A stretch of 64,000 nt of DNA, from the NCBI RefSeq assembly GCF_026241155.1, contig NZ_JAPFGP010000001.1:372001-436000 (forward strand), read 5' to 3'. A program made the position numbers and the translations under genes. Below, one piece after another: positions 8,984-17,414 of this stretch. This DNA is from Paucibacter sp. PLA-PC-4 (GTDB lineage: Bacteria > Pseudomonadota > Gammaproteobacteria > Burkholderiales > Burkholderiaceae_C). The notes below the pieces were generated by a model. That model was not told the DNA's origin, did not search any database, and saw only the letters and a list, made by a program, of their open reading frames with translations. Position 1 is the stretch's first letter; every line of letters begins with the position of its first letter.

Positions 8984-9533
8984 GCTGGTCGTCGGCCGGC
9001 GACTTGCCCAGCCAGATCTTCAGCAGCACGCCGAAGAACTCAGGCTCCTTGATCGGCTCGCTGGCGACCTTGGCACCGTTGACATAGACCACGGTGCCGG
9101 TGCCAGGGATCCACTCGACGCTGAAGTTCTCGCCGGTCGTGAGCTTCTTCTTGGTCGCAAAGATATCGGCGATGCGCAGCACGCCGTTGATGGCCTTGGC
9201 GAACTCTTCACGCGAGGCGTTCTGCTCCATGCCCTTGGTGAAGAGCTTGCCGAGTTCGTTGCCGTCGATCTCGCGCAGCATCTGGATGTGCAGGCGTTTT
9301 GGACCCGGCGCGGCCAGCGCAGCCTCTGGCGTACCGGCCTTGGCGCCCAGATACAGGCCTGCTGTGTAAACCTTGAAGACGGCCTTGTAGCGAATGCCGG
9401 CGCCGTTGAGTTGCAGCTTCTGGCCGGCCACTTCGGTCATGGGCTCATATTTGACGCCGGCCACCTCGATCGTCTGGGCCTGGATAGGCAGGGCCACGGC
9501 CAGCAGCAGGGCCGTAAGGATTTGTCTCGACAT
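8937..9533 (-). CDS. Secreted chalcone isomerase-like protein
   Basis: The product has 198 residues from the ATG at 9533. MSRQILTALLLAVALPIQAQ is a clear signal peptide with likely cleavage after AQA/AQ. The mature part (GVKYEPMTEVAGQKLQLNGAGIR, AVFKVYTAGLYL, KRLHIQMLREIDGNEL) matches bacterial chalcone_isomerase-like (CHI) proteins, which are periplasmic and mostly of unknown function. True flavonoid isomerase activity is not implied. The gene is convergent with gph and overlaps it by 47 bp. Its upstream region is shared with the trp leader promoter. Confidence 0.85.
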   Translation of the reverse strand: MSRQILTALLLAVALPIQAQTIEVAGVKYEPMTEVAGQKLQLNGAGIRYKAVFKVYTAGLYLGAKAGTPEAALAAPGPKRLHIQMLREIDGNELGKLFTKGMEQNASREEFAKAINGVLRIADIFATKKKLTTGENFSVEWIPGTGTVVYVNGAKVASEPIKEPEFFGVLLKIWLGKSPADDQLKDALLGIQRSRSGQ

Positions 9534-9636
9534 GTCTCGCTCCGTCTTGTCGGCGAAGTATGGCGCGAAGCTCGCCCGCCTGTCCGTGTTGTGCATCACG
9601 CACAAACCCTGAACGCAGTCGTCACACAAGCACTGC

Positions 9637-9642
9637 TAAACT
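9637..9642 (+). promoter_or_regulatory. Possible -10 box of the trp leader promoter
   Basis: TAAACT lies 11 bp before the leader ATG, similar to the TTAACT of the E. coli trp promoter. No convincing -35 box is seen at 16-18 bp. If real, transcription would start 3-5 nt before the leader ATG, giving an almost leaderless trpL. Confidence 0.3.
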
Positions 9643-9652
9643 GCTTCGCATC

Positions 9653-9733
9653 ATGTTCATCACGCGCAAGCAAATCAAGGGGTCGAACGACCGGGGAGCC
9701 TGGCCCTGGCGTCGCCCGTTCGACTTCGCCTGA
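9653..9733 (+). CDS. trpL: trp operon leader peptide
   Basis: This 26-codon ORF, too short for usual ORF calling, starts at ATG 9653 and ends at TGA 9731-9733. Two Trp codons, W17 and W19, occur in GAWPWRRPFDFA; Trp is rare, and the gene downstream is trpE. No Shine-Dalgarno sequence precedes the ATG. An 8-bp inverted repeat (9682-9689 with 9717-9724) flanks the Trp codons. GGAGCC at 9695-9700 can pair with GGCTCC at 9761-9766, which can alternatively pair with GGAGCC at 9775-9780. This is the expected logic of ribosome-stalling attenuation. I do not see a classical U-tract terminator before trpE. Confidence 0.7.
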   Translation: MFITRKQIKGSNDRGAWPWRRPFDFA

Positions 9734-9759
9734 AGCCGCTTGATTGATTGACCGCGTGC

Positions 9760-9781
9760 CGGCTCCTGGTTTACGGAGCCG
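9760..9781 (+). promoter_or_regulatory. trp leader hairpin competing with the Trp-codon region
   Basis: C-GGCTCC (9760-9766) pairs with GGAGCC-G (9775-9781) over an 8-nt loop. The left arm can instead pair with 9695-9700 directly upstream of the two Trp codons, so the structures exclude each other. The remaining leader to 9896 contains no further gene. Confidence 0.5.
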
Positions 9782-9896
9782 CACAAGCTCAGCCTGAAAC
9801 TTCCCTGTGGGATGGGCGCAGTCAAGCGACCTGACATCCGGCGTGCCTGCGTCGCCTTCGAGCGCGGGGCCGCCCTGCATCAAGGTTTGAGACGTG

Positions 9897-11381
9897 ATGA
9901 TTACCGAACTCGAATTTCAAAGCCTGGCCGCTCAGGGCTTTAACCGCATCCCGCTGCTCAGCGAGGCGTTTGCTGATCTCGAAACTCCGCTATCCCTGTA
10001 CTTGAAGCTGTGCGCTGGCGCAGGCAATGGTCGTCATAGCTTTTTGCTGGAGTCCGTCGTCGGCGGTGAGCGCTTTGGCCGCTACTCCTTCATCGGCCTG
10101 CCGGCCCGCACTGTGCTGAAGAGTCATGGCCTGCGTACAGAGGTGCTGCGCGATGGCGCGGTGATCGAGGCGCACGAGGGCAATCCGTTGGACTTCATTG
10201 AGGCCTATCAACAGCGTTTCAAGGTCGCGTTGCGGCCTGGCATGCCGCGCTTTTGCGGTGGCCTGGCCGGCTACTTCGGCTACGACGCGGTGCGTTATAT
10301 CGAGCCCAAACTCGCCAAGACGCTGAAGGGCGGTGGCTTGGATACGCCCGATGTGATGCTCTTGCAGTGCGAGGAGCTGGCCGTGATCGACAATCTGTCG
10401 GGCCGGCTCTATCTGATCGTCTACGCCGACCCCGCTCAGCCCGAGGCCTACTTCCGCGCTAAGAAGCGCCTGAGCGATCTGCGCGACAAGCTCACTTATA
10501 GCGTCTCGGCGCCGCAGGTCAAGCGCGGCCAGTCGCACCCGGTCGAGCGTGAGTTCTCCCGAGCCGATTTCGAGGCTGGCGTGCTGCGGGCAAAGGACTA
10601 TATCGCCGCCGGCGACTGCATGCAGATCGTGTTCGGCCAGCGACTGCGCAAGCGCTATACCGAGTCACCGCTGAGCCTGTACCGCGCGTTGCGTTCTCTG
10701 AACCCCAGCCCCTACATGTACTTCTATGACATGGGTGACTTCCAGATCGTCGGCGCCTCTCCGGAGATTTTGGTGCGACACGAGCGCACACCCGATGGCC
10801 AGCAGATCACGATTCGCCCCTTGGCCGGCACTCGCCCGCGCGGCGCGACTCCAGAGCTTGATACGGCGTTGGAAGTGGAGCTGAAGGCCGACCCCAAGGA
10901 GCGCGCAGAACACCTGATGCTGATCGACCTGGCACGCAACGATGTCGGCCGTATCGCCAAGATCGGCTCGGTCAAGCTGACCGACGCCTTCGCAGTGGAG
11001 CGCTACTCGCATGTGATGCACATCGTCTCGAATGTCGAAGGTACGCTGCGAGAGGGTTTGAGCAATATGGATGTGTTCCGAGCCGCCTTCCCGGCCGGCA
11101 CCTTGAGCGGCGCCCCCAAGATCCGTGCGATGCAGATCATCGACGAGCTTGAGCCGGTCAAGCGCGGCATCTATGGTGGCGCCTGTGGCTATCTGAGCTT
11201 TGCCGGCGATATGGATCTGGCAATTGCGATCCGCACCGGCATCGTGCAGGACCAGACCCTGTATGTGGCCGCCGCCGCCGGCATCGTGGCCGACTCGGTG
11301 CCCGAGCTGGAATGGAAGGAGACCGAGGCGAAGGCGCGCGCGCTGATTCGCGCGGCTGAACTGGTTGAGGAGGGCTTTTAA
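9897..11381 (+). CDS. trpE: Anthranilate synthase component I
   Basis: The product has 494 residues from ATG 9897; GTG 9894 directly before it is also possible. The N-terminal regulatory domain carries the tryptophan-feedback LLES motif (HSFLLESVVGGERFGRYSFIG). The C-terminal chorismate-binding domain holds GTRPRGATPELD, LIDLARNDVGRI and PAGTLSGAPKIRAM. With TrpG it converts chorismate and glutamine to anthranilate, the first committed step to tryptophan. The trpG start codon follows the stop with no gap, so translation is coupled. Transcription is probably controlled by the leader ORF upstream. Confidence 0.97.
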   Translation: MITELEFQSLAAQGFNRIPLLSEAFADLETPLSLYLKLCAGAGNGRHSFLLESVVGGERFGRYSFIGLPARTVLKSHGLRTEVLRDGAVIEAHEGNPLDFIEAYQQRFKVALRPGMPRFCGGLAGYFGYDAVRYIEPKLAKTLKGGGLDTPDVMLLQCEELAVIDNLSGRLYLIVYADPAQPEAYFRAKKRLSDLRDKLTYSVSAPQVKRGQSHPVEREFSRADFEAGVLRAKDYIAAGDCMQIVFGQRLRKRYTESPLSLYRALRSLNPSPYMYFYDMGDFQIVGASPEILVRHERTPDGQQITIRPLAGTRPRGATPELDTALEVELKADPKERAEHLMLIDLARNDVGRIAKIGSVKLTDAFAVERYSHVMHIVSNVEGTLREGLSNMDVFRAAFPAGTLSGAPKIRAMQIIDELEPVKRGIYGGACGYLSFAGDMDLAIAIRTGIVQDQTLYVAAAAGIVADSVPELEWKETEAKARALIRAAELVEEGF

Positions 11382-11966
11382 ATGCTTCTGATGATCGACA
11401 ACTACGACAGCTTCACCTTCAACCTGGTGCAGTATTTCGGCGAACTCGGCGCTGATGTGAAGGTCGTGCGAAACGACGAGATCAGTGTCTCCGAGATCGC
11501 GGCCCTGAAGCCCGAGCAGCTGGTGTTCTCGCCAGGCCCCTGCTCGCCGGCAGAGGCTGGCGTCTGTGTGGAAGCGATCCAGCACTTCTGCGGCAAGCTG
11601 CCCATCATGGGCGTCTGCCTGGGCCATCAAAGCATTGGTGCGGCGCTGGGCGGCAAGATCATCCGCGCCAGGACCCAGATGCATGGAAAGGCCAGCACGA
11701 TCAGCACCGACCGCAAGGGCGTCTTCAAGGGTCTGCCGCAGGACTTCTCGGTGATCCGCTATCACTCGTTGGTGATCGAAGAGGCCACCATGCCGTCGGT
11801 TCTGGAGATCAGCGCACGCAGTGAGGACGGCGAGATCATGGGCGTGCGCCACCGCGAGCTGGCCGGCACGGCCACGCCGCTCGAAGGCGTGCAGTTCCAT
11901 CCCGAGTCGATCTTGTCCGAGCACGGTCATGCCATGCTGAAGAATTTCCTGGAGCGAGCCCTATGA
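11382..11966 (+). CDS. trpG: Anthranilate synthase component II (glutamine amidotransferase)
   Basis: The product has 194 residues and is a class-I glutamine amidotransferase. The signatures are [16 protein letters not shown] at the start, the nucleophile Cys79 in [12 protein letters not shown], and the His-Glu pair in [14 protein letters not shown]. It supplies ammonia to TrpE. In many bacteria the same subunit also serves PabB in folate synthesis. It overlaps the next gene by 4 bp (ATGA). Confidence 0.97.
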   Translation: MLLMIDNYDSFTFNLVQYFGELGADVKVVRNDEISVSEIAALKPEQLVFSPGPCSPAEAGVCVEAIQHFCGKLPIMGVCLGHQSIGAALGGKIIRARTQMHGKASTISTDRKGVFKGLPQDFSVIRYHSLVIEEATMPSVLEISARSEDGEIMGVRHRELAGTATPLEGVQFHPESILSEHGHAMLKNFLERAL

Positions 11967-13045
11967 GCGCCATCGTTGACCTGAGAAGTGACACCGTCAC
12001 CCGGCCCACGGCCGCCATGCGGGAGGCGATCGCGCGCGCCGATGTGGGCGATGACGTCTTCGGCGACGATCCGACGGTGCAGGCCCTGCAGACACGCATG
12101 GCTGCGCTGGCCGGCATGGAGGCGGCCCTGTTCATGCCTTCGGGCACGCAGAGCAATCTGTGCGCGATGCTTGCTCATTGTGGGCGCGGCGACGAGTACA
12201 TCGTCGGCCAACTGGCCCACACCTACCGCTACGAAGGCGGTGGCGCGGCGGTATTGGGCAGCATCCAGCCCCAGCCACTGAGCCAGGATGCGCGCGGTCA
12301 GATGGCCCTGGCTGACATTGCGGCGGCCATCAAACCGAATGACCCGCACTTTGCGCGCAGTCGCCTGCTGTGCCTGGAGAATACGTGGAACGGCCAGATC
12401 ATGCCGCACGCCTATCTGGCCGAGGCTACGGCCCTGGCGCGCCGTCACGGTTTGAGCTGCCATTTGGACGGGGCACGAGTCTTCAATGCGGCGGTCGCCG
12501 ATGCGGGAGAGCGCGGCGACGTCTTCGCCGCATTCGCCCGCATCACCGCGCATTTCGACAGCGTCTCGGTCTGCTTCAGCAAGGGCCTTGGTGCGCCGGT
12601 GGGCTCGATGCTGTGCGGCTCGGCCGAGTTGATTGCACGGGCGATACGGGTTCGCAAGATGGTCGGTGGCGGCATGCGTCAGGTCGGCCTGCTGGCGGCC
12701 GCGGCCAACCATGCGCTAGATCACCATGTGCTGCGCCTGCGTGAGGACCATGCGCTGGCCGCCAGCCTGGCAGAAGGGCTCGCTGGCATCGAGGGGTTGA
12801 GCGTGCGCCCGGTGGATACCAATATCGTGTTTGCCGATGTGGCGGACGGGCGCGGCGCCGATCTGCTGGCCCATCTGAAGGCGCGGGGCATCCTGGCCAC
12901 GGGCCTGATCGGCCTGCGCTTCGTGACCCATCTGGATGTCGATGCCGATGGCATCCGCCGCACCGTGACTGCCGTGCGCGAGTTCTTCGCTGCCGGCGTC
13001 AAGGCGCCGGCCGCTGCAGCCCGCGCTGCGACCGGCCCGTATTGA
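11963..13045 (+). CDS. ltaE: Low-specificity L-threonine aldolase
   Basis: The 360-residue protein is a fold-type I PLP enzyme. [17 protein letters not shown] at the start, the Tyr-rich HTYRYEGGG region and Schiff-base Lys207 in [15 protein letters not shown] are threonine aldolase hallmarks. It cleaves L-threonine or L-allo-threonine to glycine and acetaldehyde. It sits between trpG and trpD with an ATGA overlap to trpG, so it is co-transcribed with tryptophan genes. No step of Trp synthesis needs it. A link through serine/glycine supply is speculation. Confidence 0.93.
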   Translation: MSAIVDLRSDTVTRPTAAMREAIARADVGDDVFGDDPTVQALQTRMAALAGMEAALFMPSGTQSNLCAMLAHCGRGDEYIVGQLAHTYRYEGGGAAVLGSIQPQPLSQDARGQMALADIAAAIKPNDPHFARSRLLCLENTWNGQIMPHAYLAEATALARRHGLSCHLDGARVFNAAVADAGERGDVFAAFARITAHFDSVSVCFSKGLGAPVGSMLCGSAELIARAIRVRKMVGGGMRQVGLLAAAANHALDHHVLRLREDHALAASLAEGLAGIEGLSVRPVDTNIVFADVADGRGADLLAHLKARGILATGLIGLRFVTHLDVDADGIRRTVTAVREFFAAGVKAPAAAARAATGPY

Positions 13046-13065
13046 GATTTGCAGGAGCGACAAGC

Positions 13066-14100
13066 ATGCCCATTACCGAGAACGAAGCCCTGACCCGCGT
13101 CATCGAGCACCGCGAGATATTCCATGACGAGATGCTGACCCTTATGCGCCGCATCATGGCCGGCGAGATGTCGCCGGTGATGGCCTCGGCCATCTTGATC
13201 GGCCTTCGTGTAAAGAAGGAAACCATCGGCGAGATCACCGCGGCCGCGCAGGTGATGCGCGAGTTGTCGAACAAGGTGCCGGTGCCGCCGAGCCCTCATC
13301 TGGTCGATGTCGTCGGCACCGGCGGCGACGGCGCCCACACTTTCAATATCAGCACCTGCTCAATGTTCGTCGCGGCCGCCGCCGGCGCACAAATCGCCAA
13401 GCACGGCAATCGCAGCGTCTCCAGCAAGACCGGCAGCGCCGATGTGCTGGAGGCACTGGGCGCCAACATCATGCTGAGCCCTGCCCAGGTGGCCGAGAGC
13501 GTCAAGCAGACCGGCATCGGCTTCATGTTTGCACCGAATCACCATCCGGCGATGAGGAACATCGCGCCGGTGCGGCGCGAACTGGGCGTGCGCACGATCT
13601 TCAACATTCTGGGACCGCTGACCAATCCTGCCGATGCCAAGAATATCTTGATGGGCGTGTTTCATCCCGACCTGGTCGGCATCCAGGTGCGCGTGATGCA
13701 GCGCCTGGGCGCTGAGCATGCGGTGGTGGTTTACGGCAAGGACGGCATGGACGAAATCTCGCTGGGAGCTGCCACGCTGGTGGGCGAGTTGAAGAACGGC
13801 GAGGTGCGCGAGTACGAGATCCATCCAGAGGACTTCGGCCTCGCGATGGTGAGCAATCGCAGCCTCAAGGTTGCCGGCCCCGAGGAATCGCGCGTGATGC
13901 TGATGGGAGCGCTGGAGAATGTCGAAGGGCCGGCGCGCGACATCGTGATCCTGAATGCCGGCGCGACGCTGTATGCGGCCAATGTGGTCGAGTCGATTGC
14001 CGAGGGCATTGCCAAGGCCCGTGCCGTGATCGCGTCCGGCGCAGCCAAGGCCAAGTTGGATCAGTTTGTCGCGGCGACACAGTCGCTGGGCAAAGCTTGA
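13066..14100 (+). CDS. trpD: Anthranilate phosphoribosyltransferase
   Basis: The product has 344 residues from ATG 13066, preceded by AGGAG at a good distance. The glycine-rich [18 protein letters not shown] loop binds PRPP and anthranilate, and [20 protein letters not shown] follows as in all TrpD proteins. It transfers phosphoribose to anthranilate. TrpD is a separate protein here, not fused to TrpG as in E. coli. Confidence 0.97.
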   Translation: MPITENEALTRVIEHREIFHDEMLTLMRRIMAGEMSPVMASAILIGLRVKKETIGEITAAAQVMRELSNKVPVPPSPHLVDVVGTGGDGAHTFNISTCSMFVAAAAGAQIAKHGNRSVSSKTGSADVLEALGANIMLSPAQVAESVKQTGIGFMFAPNHHPAMRNIAPVRRELGVRTIFNILGPLTNPADAKNILMGVFHPDLVGIQVRVMQRLGAEHAVVVYGKDGMDEISLGAATLVGELKNGEVREYEIHPEDFGLAMVSNRSLKVAGPEESRVMLMGALENVEGPARDIVILNAGATLYAANVVESIAEGIAKARAVIASGAAKAKLDQFVAATQSLGKA

Positions 14101-14119
14101 TAGAGAAAGAAAGATCGAG

Positions 14120-14908
14120 ATGGACGACATCCTGAAGCGCATCGTTGCGGTCAAGCGCGAGGAGATCAAGGCCGCACGTGCTGCGCAGCCTCTGGCCGAC
14201 GTGCGGCGTGAGGCCGAGCAGCTTGGCGGCCAGCGTGATTTCGAGGCCGCGCTGCGCGCCAAGATCGCTGCGAGCCACGATGCTGTAATCGCCGAGATCA
14301 AGAAGGCCAGCCCGAGCAAGGGCGTGATCCGCGCCGACTTCCGGCCCGATGAGATCGCTGCCAGCTACGCGAGTCATGGAGCAGCCTGTCTGAGCGTGCT
14401 GACCGATGCTCAGTTCTTCCAAGGCGCGCCGGCCTATCTGCAGCAGGCACGGGCGGCCTGCGCGCTGCCGGTGCTGCGCAAGGACTTCATGGTCGACGAG
14501 TATCAGGTCTATGAGGCGCGCGCGATGGGGGCCGATTGCATCTTGCTGATCGCCGCCTGTCTGGAAGACGGTCAGATGGCCGATCTGGAGGCTTGTGCGC
14601 TGAGCCTGGGCCTGGCTGTGCTGGTCGAGGTGCATGACCGCGCCGAGTTGGACCGGTCACTGCGGCTGAAGACGCCGCTGGTTGGTATTAACAACCGCAA
14701 TCTGCGCAGCTTCGAGGTCACGCTGGATACGACGCTGGGCCTACTGAAGCATGTGCCGGCCGATCGCCTGTTGATCACCGAGAGCGGCATTCTCGCCCCG
14801 GCCGATGTGCAGACCATGCGGGCGGCCCAGGTGCATGCATTCCTGGTCGGCGAGGCCTTTATGCGAGCGCCCGACCCTGGCGTGGCGCTGGCTGAGTTGT
14901 TCGCGTGA
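14120..14908 (+). CDS. trpC: Indole-3-glycerol phosphate synthase
   Basis: The product has 262 residues from ATG 14120 with AAAGAAAGA upstream. It is a TIM-barrel enzyme with [20 protein letters not shown]-type substrate loop, [17 protein letters not shown] and [13 protein letters not shown], including the catalytic Lys and Glu residues of the family. It makes indole-3-glycerol phosphate from CdRP. It is monofunctional, without a TrpF fusion. trpF, trpB and trpA are not in this window. The stop overlaps the ung start. Confidence 0.97.
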   Translation: MDDILKRIVAVKREEIKAARAAQPLADVRREAEQLGGQRDFEAALRAKIAASHDAVIAEIKKASPSKGVIRADFRPDEIAASYASHGAACLSVLTDAQFFQGAPAYLQQARAACALPVLRKDFMVDEYQVYEARAMGADCILLIAACLEDGQMADLEACALSLGLAVLVEVHDRAELDRSLRLKTPLVGINNRNLRSFEVTLDTTLGLLKHVPADRLLITESGILAPADVQTMRAAQVHAFLVGEAFMRAPDPGVALAELFA

Positions 14909-15597
14909 GCGCGGCAGGTGGCTGGGCGCCAATCGTCGAGGCCTGGCGCGCAAGCCCAGCCGGGCGCGATCTGGAGGCCCATCTGGCCCGGCGCCGCGCG
15001 GCCGGTGCCGCCATCTATCCGATCGAACCTTATCGCGCCCTGCAACTGACGCCGCTGGAGAGCGTCAAGGTCGTAATTTTGGGTCAGGACCCCTATCACG
15101 GCCCGGGCCAAGCCGAGGGCCTTGCCTTCTCGGTGCCGCGCGATGTCAGAAAACTGCCGCCTAGCTTGCGCAACATCTACAAAGAGTTGCAGCGCGATCT
15201 GGGCCTGGCACCGCCGTCTCATGGCCATCTGGGTGCCTGGGCCGAGCGCGGCGTGCTGCTGCTCAATACCTGCCTAACAGTGGAGGACGGTGCGCCGGCC
15301 AGCCATGCCCGTTTCCAGAAGGATGGCGGCTGGGAGTCGCTGACCGATGCGTTGATTCGGGCGGCCGCCGCCGATGCGGCACCCAAGGTCTTCATGCTCT
15401 GGGGCGCGCACGCCCAGGCCAAGGCGGCGCTGATCGCGGCGGCCGGGTTGCAGCACCTGATTTTGCAGTCCAACCATCCCTCGCCGCTGTCGGCGACGCG
15501 ACCGCCACTGCCTTTCATTGGCTGTGGCCATTTCTCCCGGGCCGCCCATTGGCTGGCCGAACAGGGGCGGACTCTGGATTGGCGTTTGCCGGAGTAA
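14905..15597 (+). CDS. ung: Uracil-DNA glycosylase (family 1)
   Basis: The product has 230 residues from a GTG overlapping the trpC stop (GTGA). Motif [17 protein letters not shown] contains the catalytic Asp62. [10 protein letters not shown] and the DNA-intercalating HPSPLS loop (His191) are intact. It removes uracil from DNA to start base-excision repair. It is the last gene of the trp transcription unit and probably depends on trp transcription. No terminator hairpin is obvious after it. Confidence 0.96.
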   Translation: MSAAGGWAPIVEAWRASPAGRDLEAHLARRRAAGAAIYPIEPYRALQLTPLESVKVVILGQDPYHGPGQAEGLAFSVPRDVRKLPPSLRNIYKELQRDLGLAPPSHGHLGAWAERGVLLLNTCLTVEDGAPASHARFQKDGGWESLTDALIRAAAADAAPKVFMLWGAHAQAKAALIAAAGLQHLILQSNHPSPLSATRPPLPFIGCGHFSRAAHWLAEQGRTLDWRLPE

Positions 15598-15615
15598 CCC
15601 TGATTTGGTGCCTTA

Positions 15616-15717
15616 TTGGTATTAACCCGAAATTAAGGTAGAGGCAGCGTCACTGAGGGTAAATCAGTGGAATACCAATTGACGTACCGGTATCTCTGGT
15701 ACTAGACTGGTATTAAC
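15616..15717 (+). promoter_or_regulatory. nag promoter with repeated TGGTATTAAC operators
   Basis: TGGTATTAAC occurs at 15617-15626 and again at 15708-15717, directly before the nagK ATG. TTGGTAT (15616-15622) is mirrored by ATACCAA (15672-15678). TACCGGTA lies near 15686-15693, and TGGTA at 15697 and 15708 are 11 bp apart. A promoter TTGACG (15679-15684)-N18-TAGACT (15703-15708) runs through the array, so an operator overlaps the -10 box. The GntR/UTRA regulator encoded two genes downstream is the likely binder (inference). Confidence 0.6.
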
Positions 15718-16650
15718 ATGAGAACGGTCCTCGAACGCGCGCTCGATGCGCTCACTCCCAGCCACATCAAAACCATACGCTACCTGATTGGCGTCGATGG
15801 CGGAGGCACGGGCACCCGCTTGCGGCTGGCTGATCTGGACGGCAACCTACTGGGTCAGGGGGAAGCCGGACCCTCGGCCTTGGGTCAGGGGGTCGAGCAG
15901 GCTTGGCATCATATCCAGCAAGCCTTGCAAGCGGCTTGCCGGCAGGCGGGTCTGGACTCGCTGAATCTGGCCGAGTGCGCCATCGGCCTGGGCTTGTCGG
16001 GGGCGACCGTGGCCGCGCAGGCCCAGGCCTTCATGCGCATCCAGCCCGGCTATGCCCATGTGGTGCTGGACAACGATGGCTACACCACAGTGCTGGGTGC
16101 CCATGGTGGGGCGCCAGGAGCGGTGGTTGCAGCTGGCACCGGCTCGGTGGGCGAGGCCTTGCGTGCCGATGGCTCACGAGTGATGAGCAGCGGTTGGGGC
16201 TGGATCAATGGTGATGAGGGCAGCGGCGCTTGGCTGGGGCTGAAGGCGATGCGCCATGCCCAGCAGGCGCTGGATGGCCGAGTGCCGGCCGGGCTGCTGG
16301 CCCGCGCGGTCTGGGCTTTTGCTGGCAGCGACCGCGAAACTTTGCTCGCATGGTGCGCCAGCGCCGCCCAGCACGGCCATGCGCGGCTGGCACCGCTGGT
16401 GTTCGAGAACGCTGCGCATGATCCGGTCGCCCAGGGCTTTGTTGGCGAAGCCGTGGCCGAGTTGGAGCGGCTGGCCTTGGCGCTCGACCCGCAAGGGCAG
16501 TTGCCGCTGGCGCTTTGCGGAAGCGTGGCGCTGCGCCTGGCGCCGCATTTTTCCGAATCGATACGAGCTCGCTGCGTCGCGCCCCAGGGCGATTCGGCTG
16601 CGGGCGCGCTGCTGCTGATTCGCGGCGCCTTAACCGAAATGGGGTCCTAA
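15718..16650 (+). CDS. nagK: N-acetylglucosamine kinase (BadF/BadG ATPase family)
   Basis: The protein has 310 residues. Phosphate-1 loop IGVDGGGTGTRLRLAD (about residues 24-39), phosphate-2 region AAGTGSVGEAL and the WGWINGDEGSGAWLG segment are typical of the BadF/BadG/BcrA/BcrD family, which includes Vibrio/Shewanella-type GlcNAc kinases. It should phosphorylate imported GlcNAc at the 6-hydroxyl. The ATG at 15718 lies only about 10 bp past the -10 box, suggesting a leaderless mRNA; homologues usually lack the first ~20 residues. It is first in the nag operon, 7 bp before the regulator gene. Confidence 0.85.
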   Translation: MRTVLERALDALTPSHIKTIRYLIGVDGGGTGTRLRLADLDGNLLGQGEAGPSALGQGVEQAWHHIQQALQAACRQAGLDSLNLAECAIGLGLSGATVAAQAQAFMRIQPGYAHVVLDNDGYTTVLGAHGGAPGAVVAAGTGSVGEALRADGSRVMSSGWGWINGDEGSGAWLGLKAMRHAQQALDGRVPAGLLARAVWAFAGSDRETLLAWCASAAQHGHARLAPLVFENAAHDPVAQGFVGEAVAELERLALALDPQGQLPLALCGSVALRLAPHFSESIRARCVAPQGDSAAGALLLIRGALTEMGS

Positions 16651-16657
16651 GAAAATC

Positions 16658-17407
16658 ATGTCAAGCGCTGCCAAGCTGCCCTTTCAGTTCAAGCCCGACC
16701 CGCAGGCCGCCTCCCCGCTGTATATGCAACTGGCCCAGAAGCTGGCCCAGGCGATCCGCGACGGCCAGTACCACGCCGACGAGGCCTTGCCTTCCGAGCG
16801 GGTGCTATCCGAGTCGCTGGATCTCTCGCGGGTCACAGCTCGCAAGGCCATCGACCGTCTCGTCGAGCAGGGGCTGATCATCCGCAAGCGCGGCTCGGGC
16901 AACTACATAGCGCCCAAGCTGGAGCAGCCCTTGTCGCGCCTGACCAGCTTTTCGGAGGAATTGCATCAGCGCGGCTTCAAACCCAGCTCGCGCTGGCTGA
17001 CGCGCAGCTTCTCGCTGGCCGCGCCTGATGAGCAGCTGAGCCTGGGCCTGACGACCGGCGAGCGGGTCTCGCGGCTGGAGCGTCTGCGCCTGGCCGACAC
17101 GGTGGTGATGGCCTACGAGGTCAGCGTGCTGCCCGAGGCGGTGCTGCCCGATCCGCAGGCGGTCGAGTCCTCTTTGTATGCCCATTTGGCCCAGCATGGC
17201 GGTGCGCCGGTGCGCGCGCTGCAGCATATCCGCGCGATCAATGCCGAGCCCAAGCTGGCCGACCTGCTGGAAGTGCCGGTGGGGCAGGCGGTGCTGTTCA
17301 TCACTCGGGTGGGCTTTCTGGAGTCGGGCCAGGCGGTGGAGCTGACGCACTCCTACTGCCGCAGCGACTACTACGACTTCGTCGCCGAGATGCGCCGTGA
17401 GGGCTGA
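16658..17407 (+). CDS. GntR-family (HutC/UTRA) regulator of GlcNAc genes
   Basis: The product has 249 residues. An N-terminal GntR winged helix (about 15-85: LPSERVLSESLDLSRVTARKAIDRLVEQGLI) is followed by a UTRA effector domain (about 100-245). This is the architecture of NagQ, DasR and YvoA/NagR, which bind GlcN-6-P or GlcNAc-6-P and release DNA. It lies inside the nag operon, so autoregulation through the 15616-15717 array is expected. The effector and sites are inferred from family and context. I leave the symbol open between nagQ and nagR. Confidence 0.88.
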   Translation: MSSAAKLPFQFKPDPQAASPLYMQLAQKLAQAIRDGQYHADEALPSERVLSESLDLSRVTARKAIDRLVEQGLIIRKRGSGNYIAPKLEQPLSRLTSFSEELHQRGFKPSSRWLTRSFSLAAPDEQLSLGLTTGERVSRLERLRLADTVVMAYEVSVLPEAVLPDPQAVESSLYAHLAQHGGAPVRALQHIRAINAEPKLADLLEVPVGQAVLFITRVGFLESGQAVELTHSYCRSDYYDFVAEMRREG

Positions 17408-17414
17408 GGCGGGG

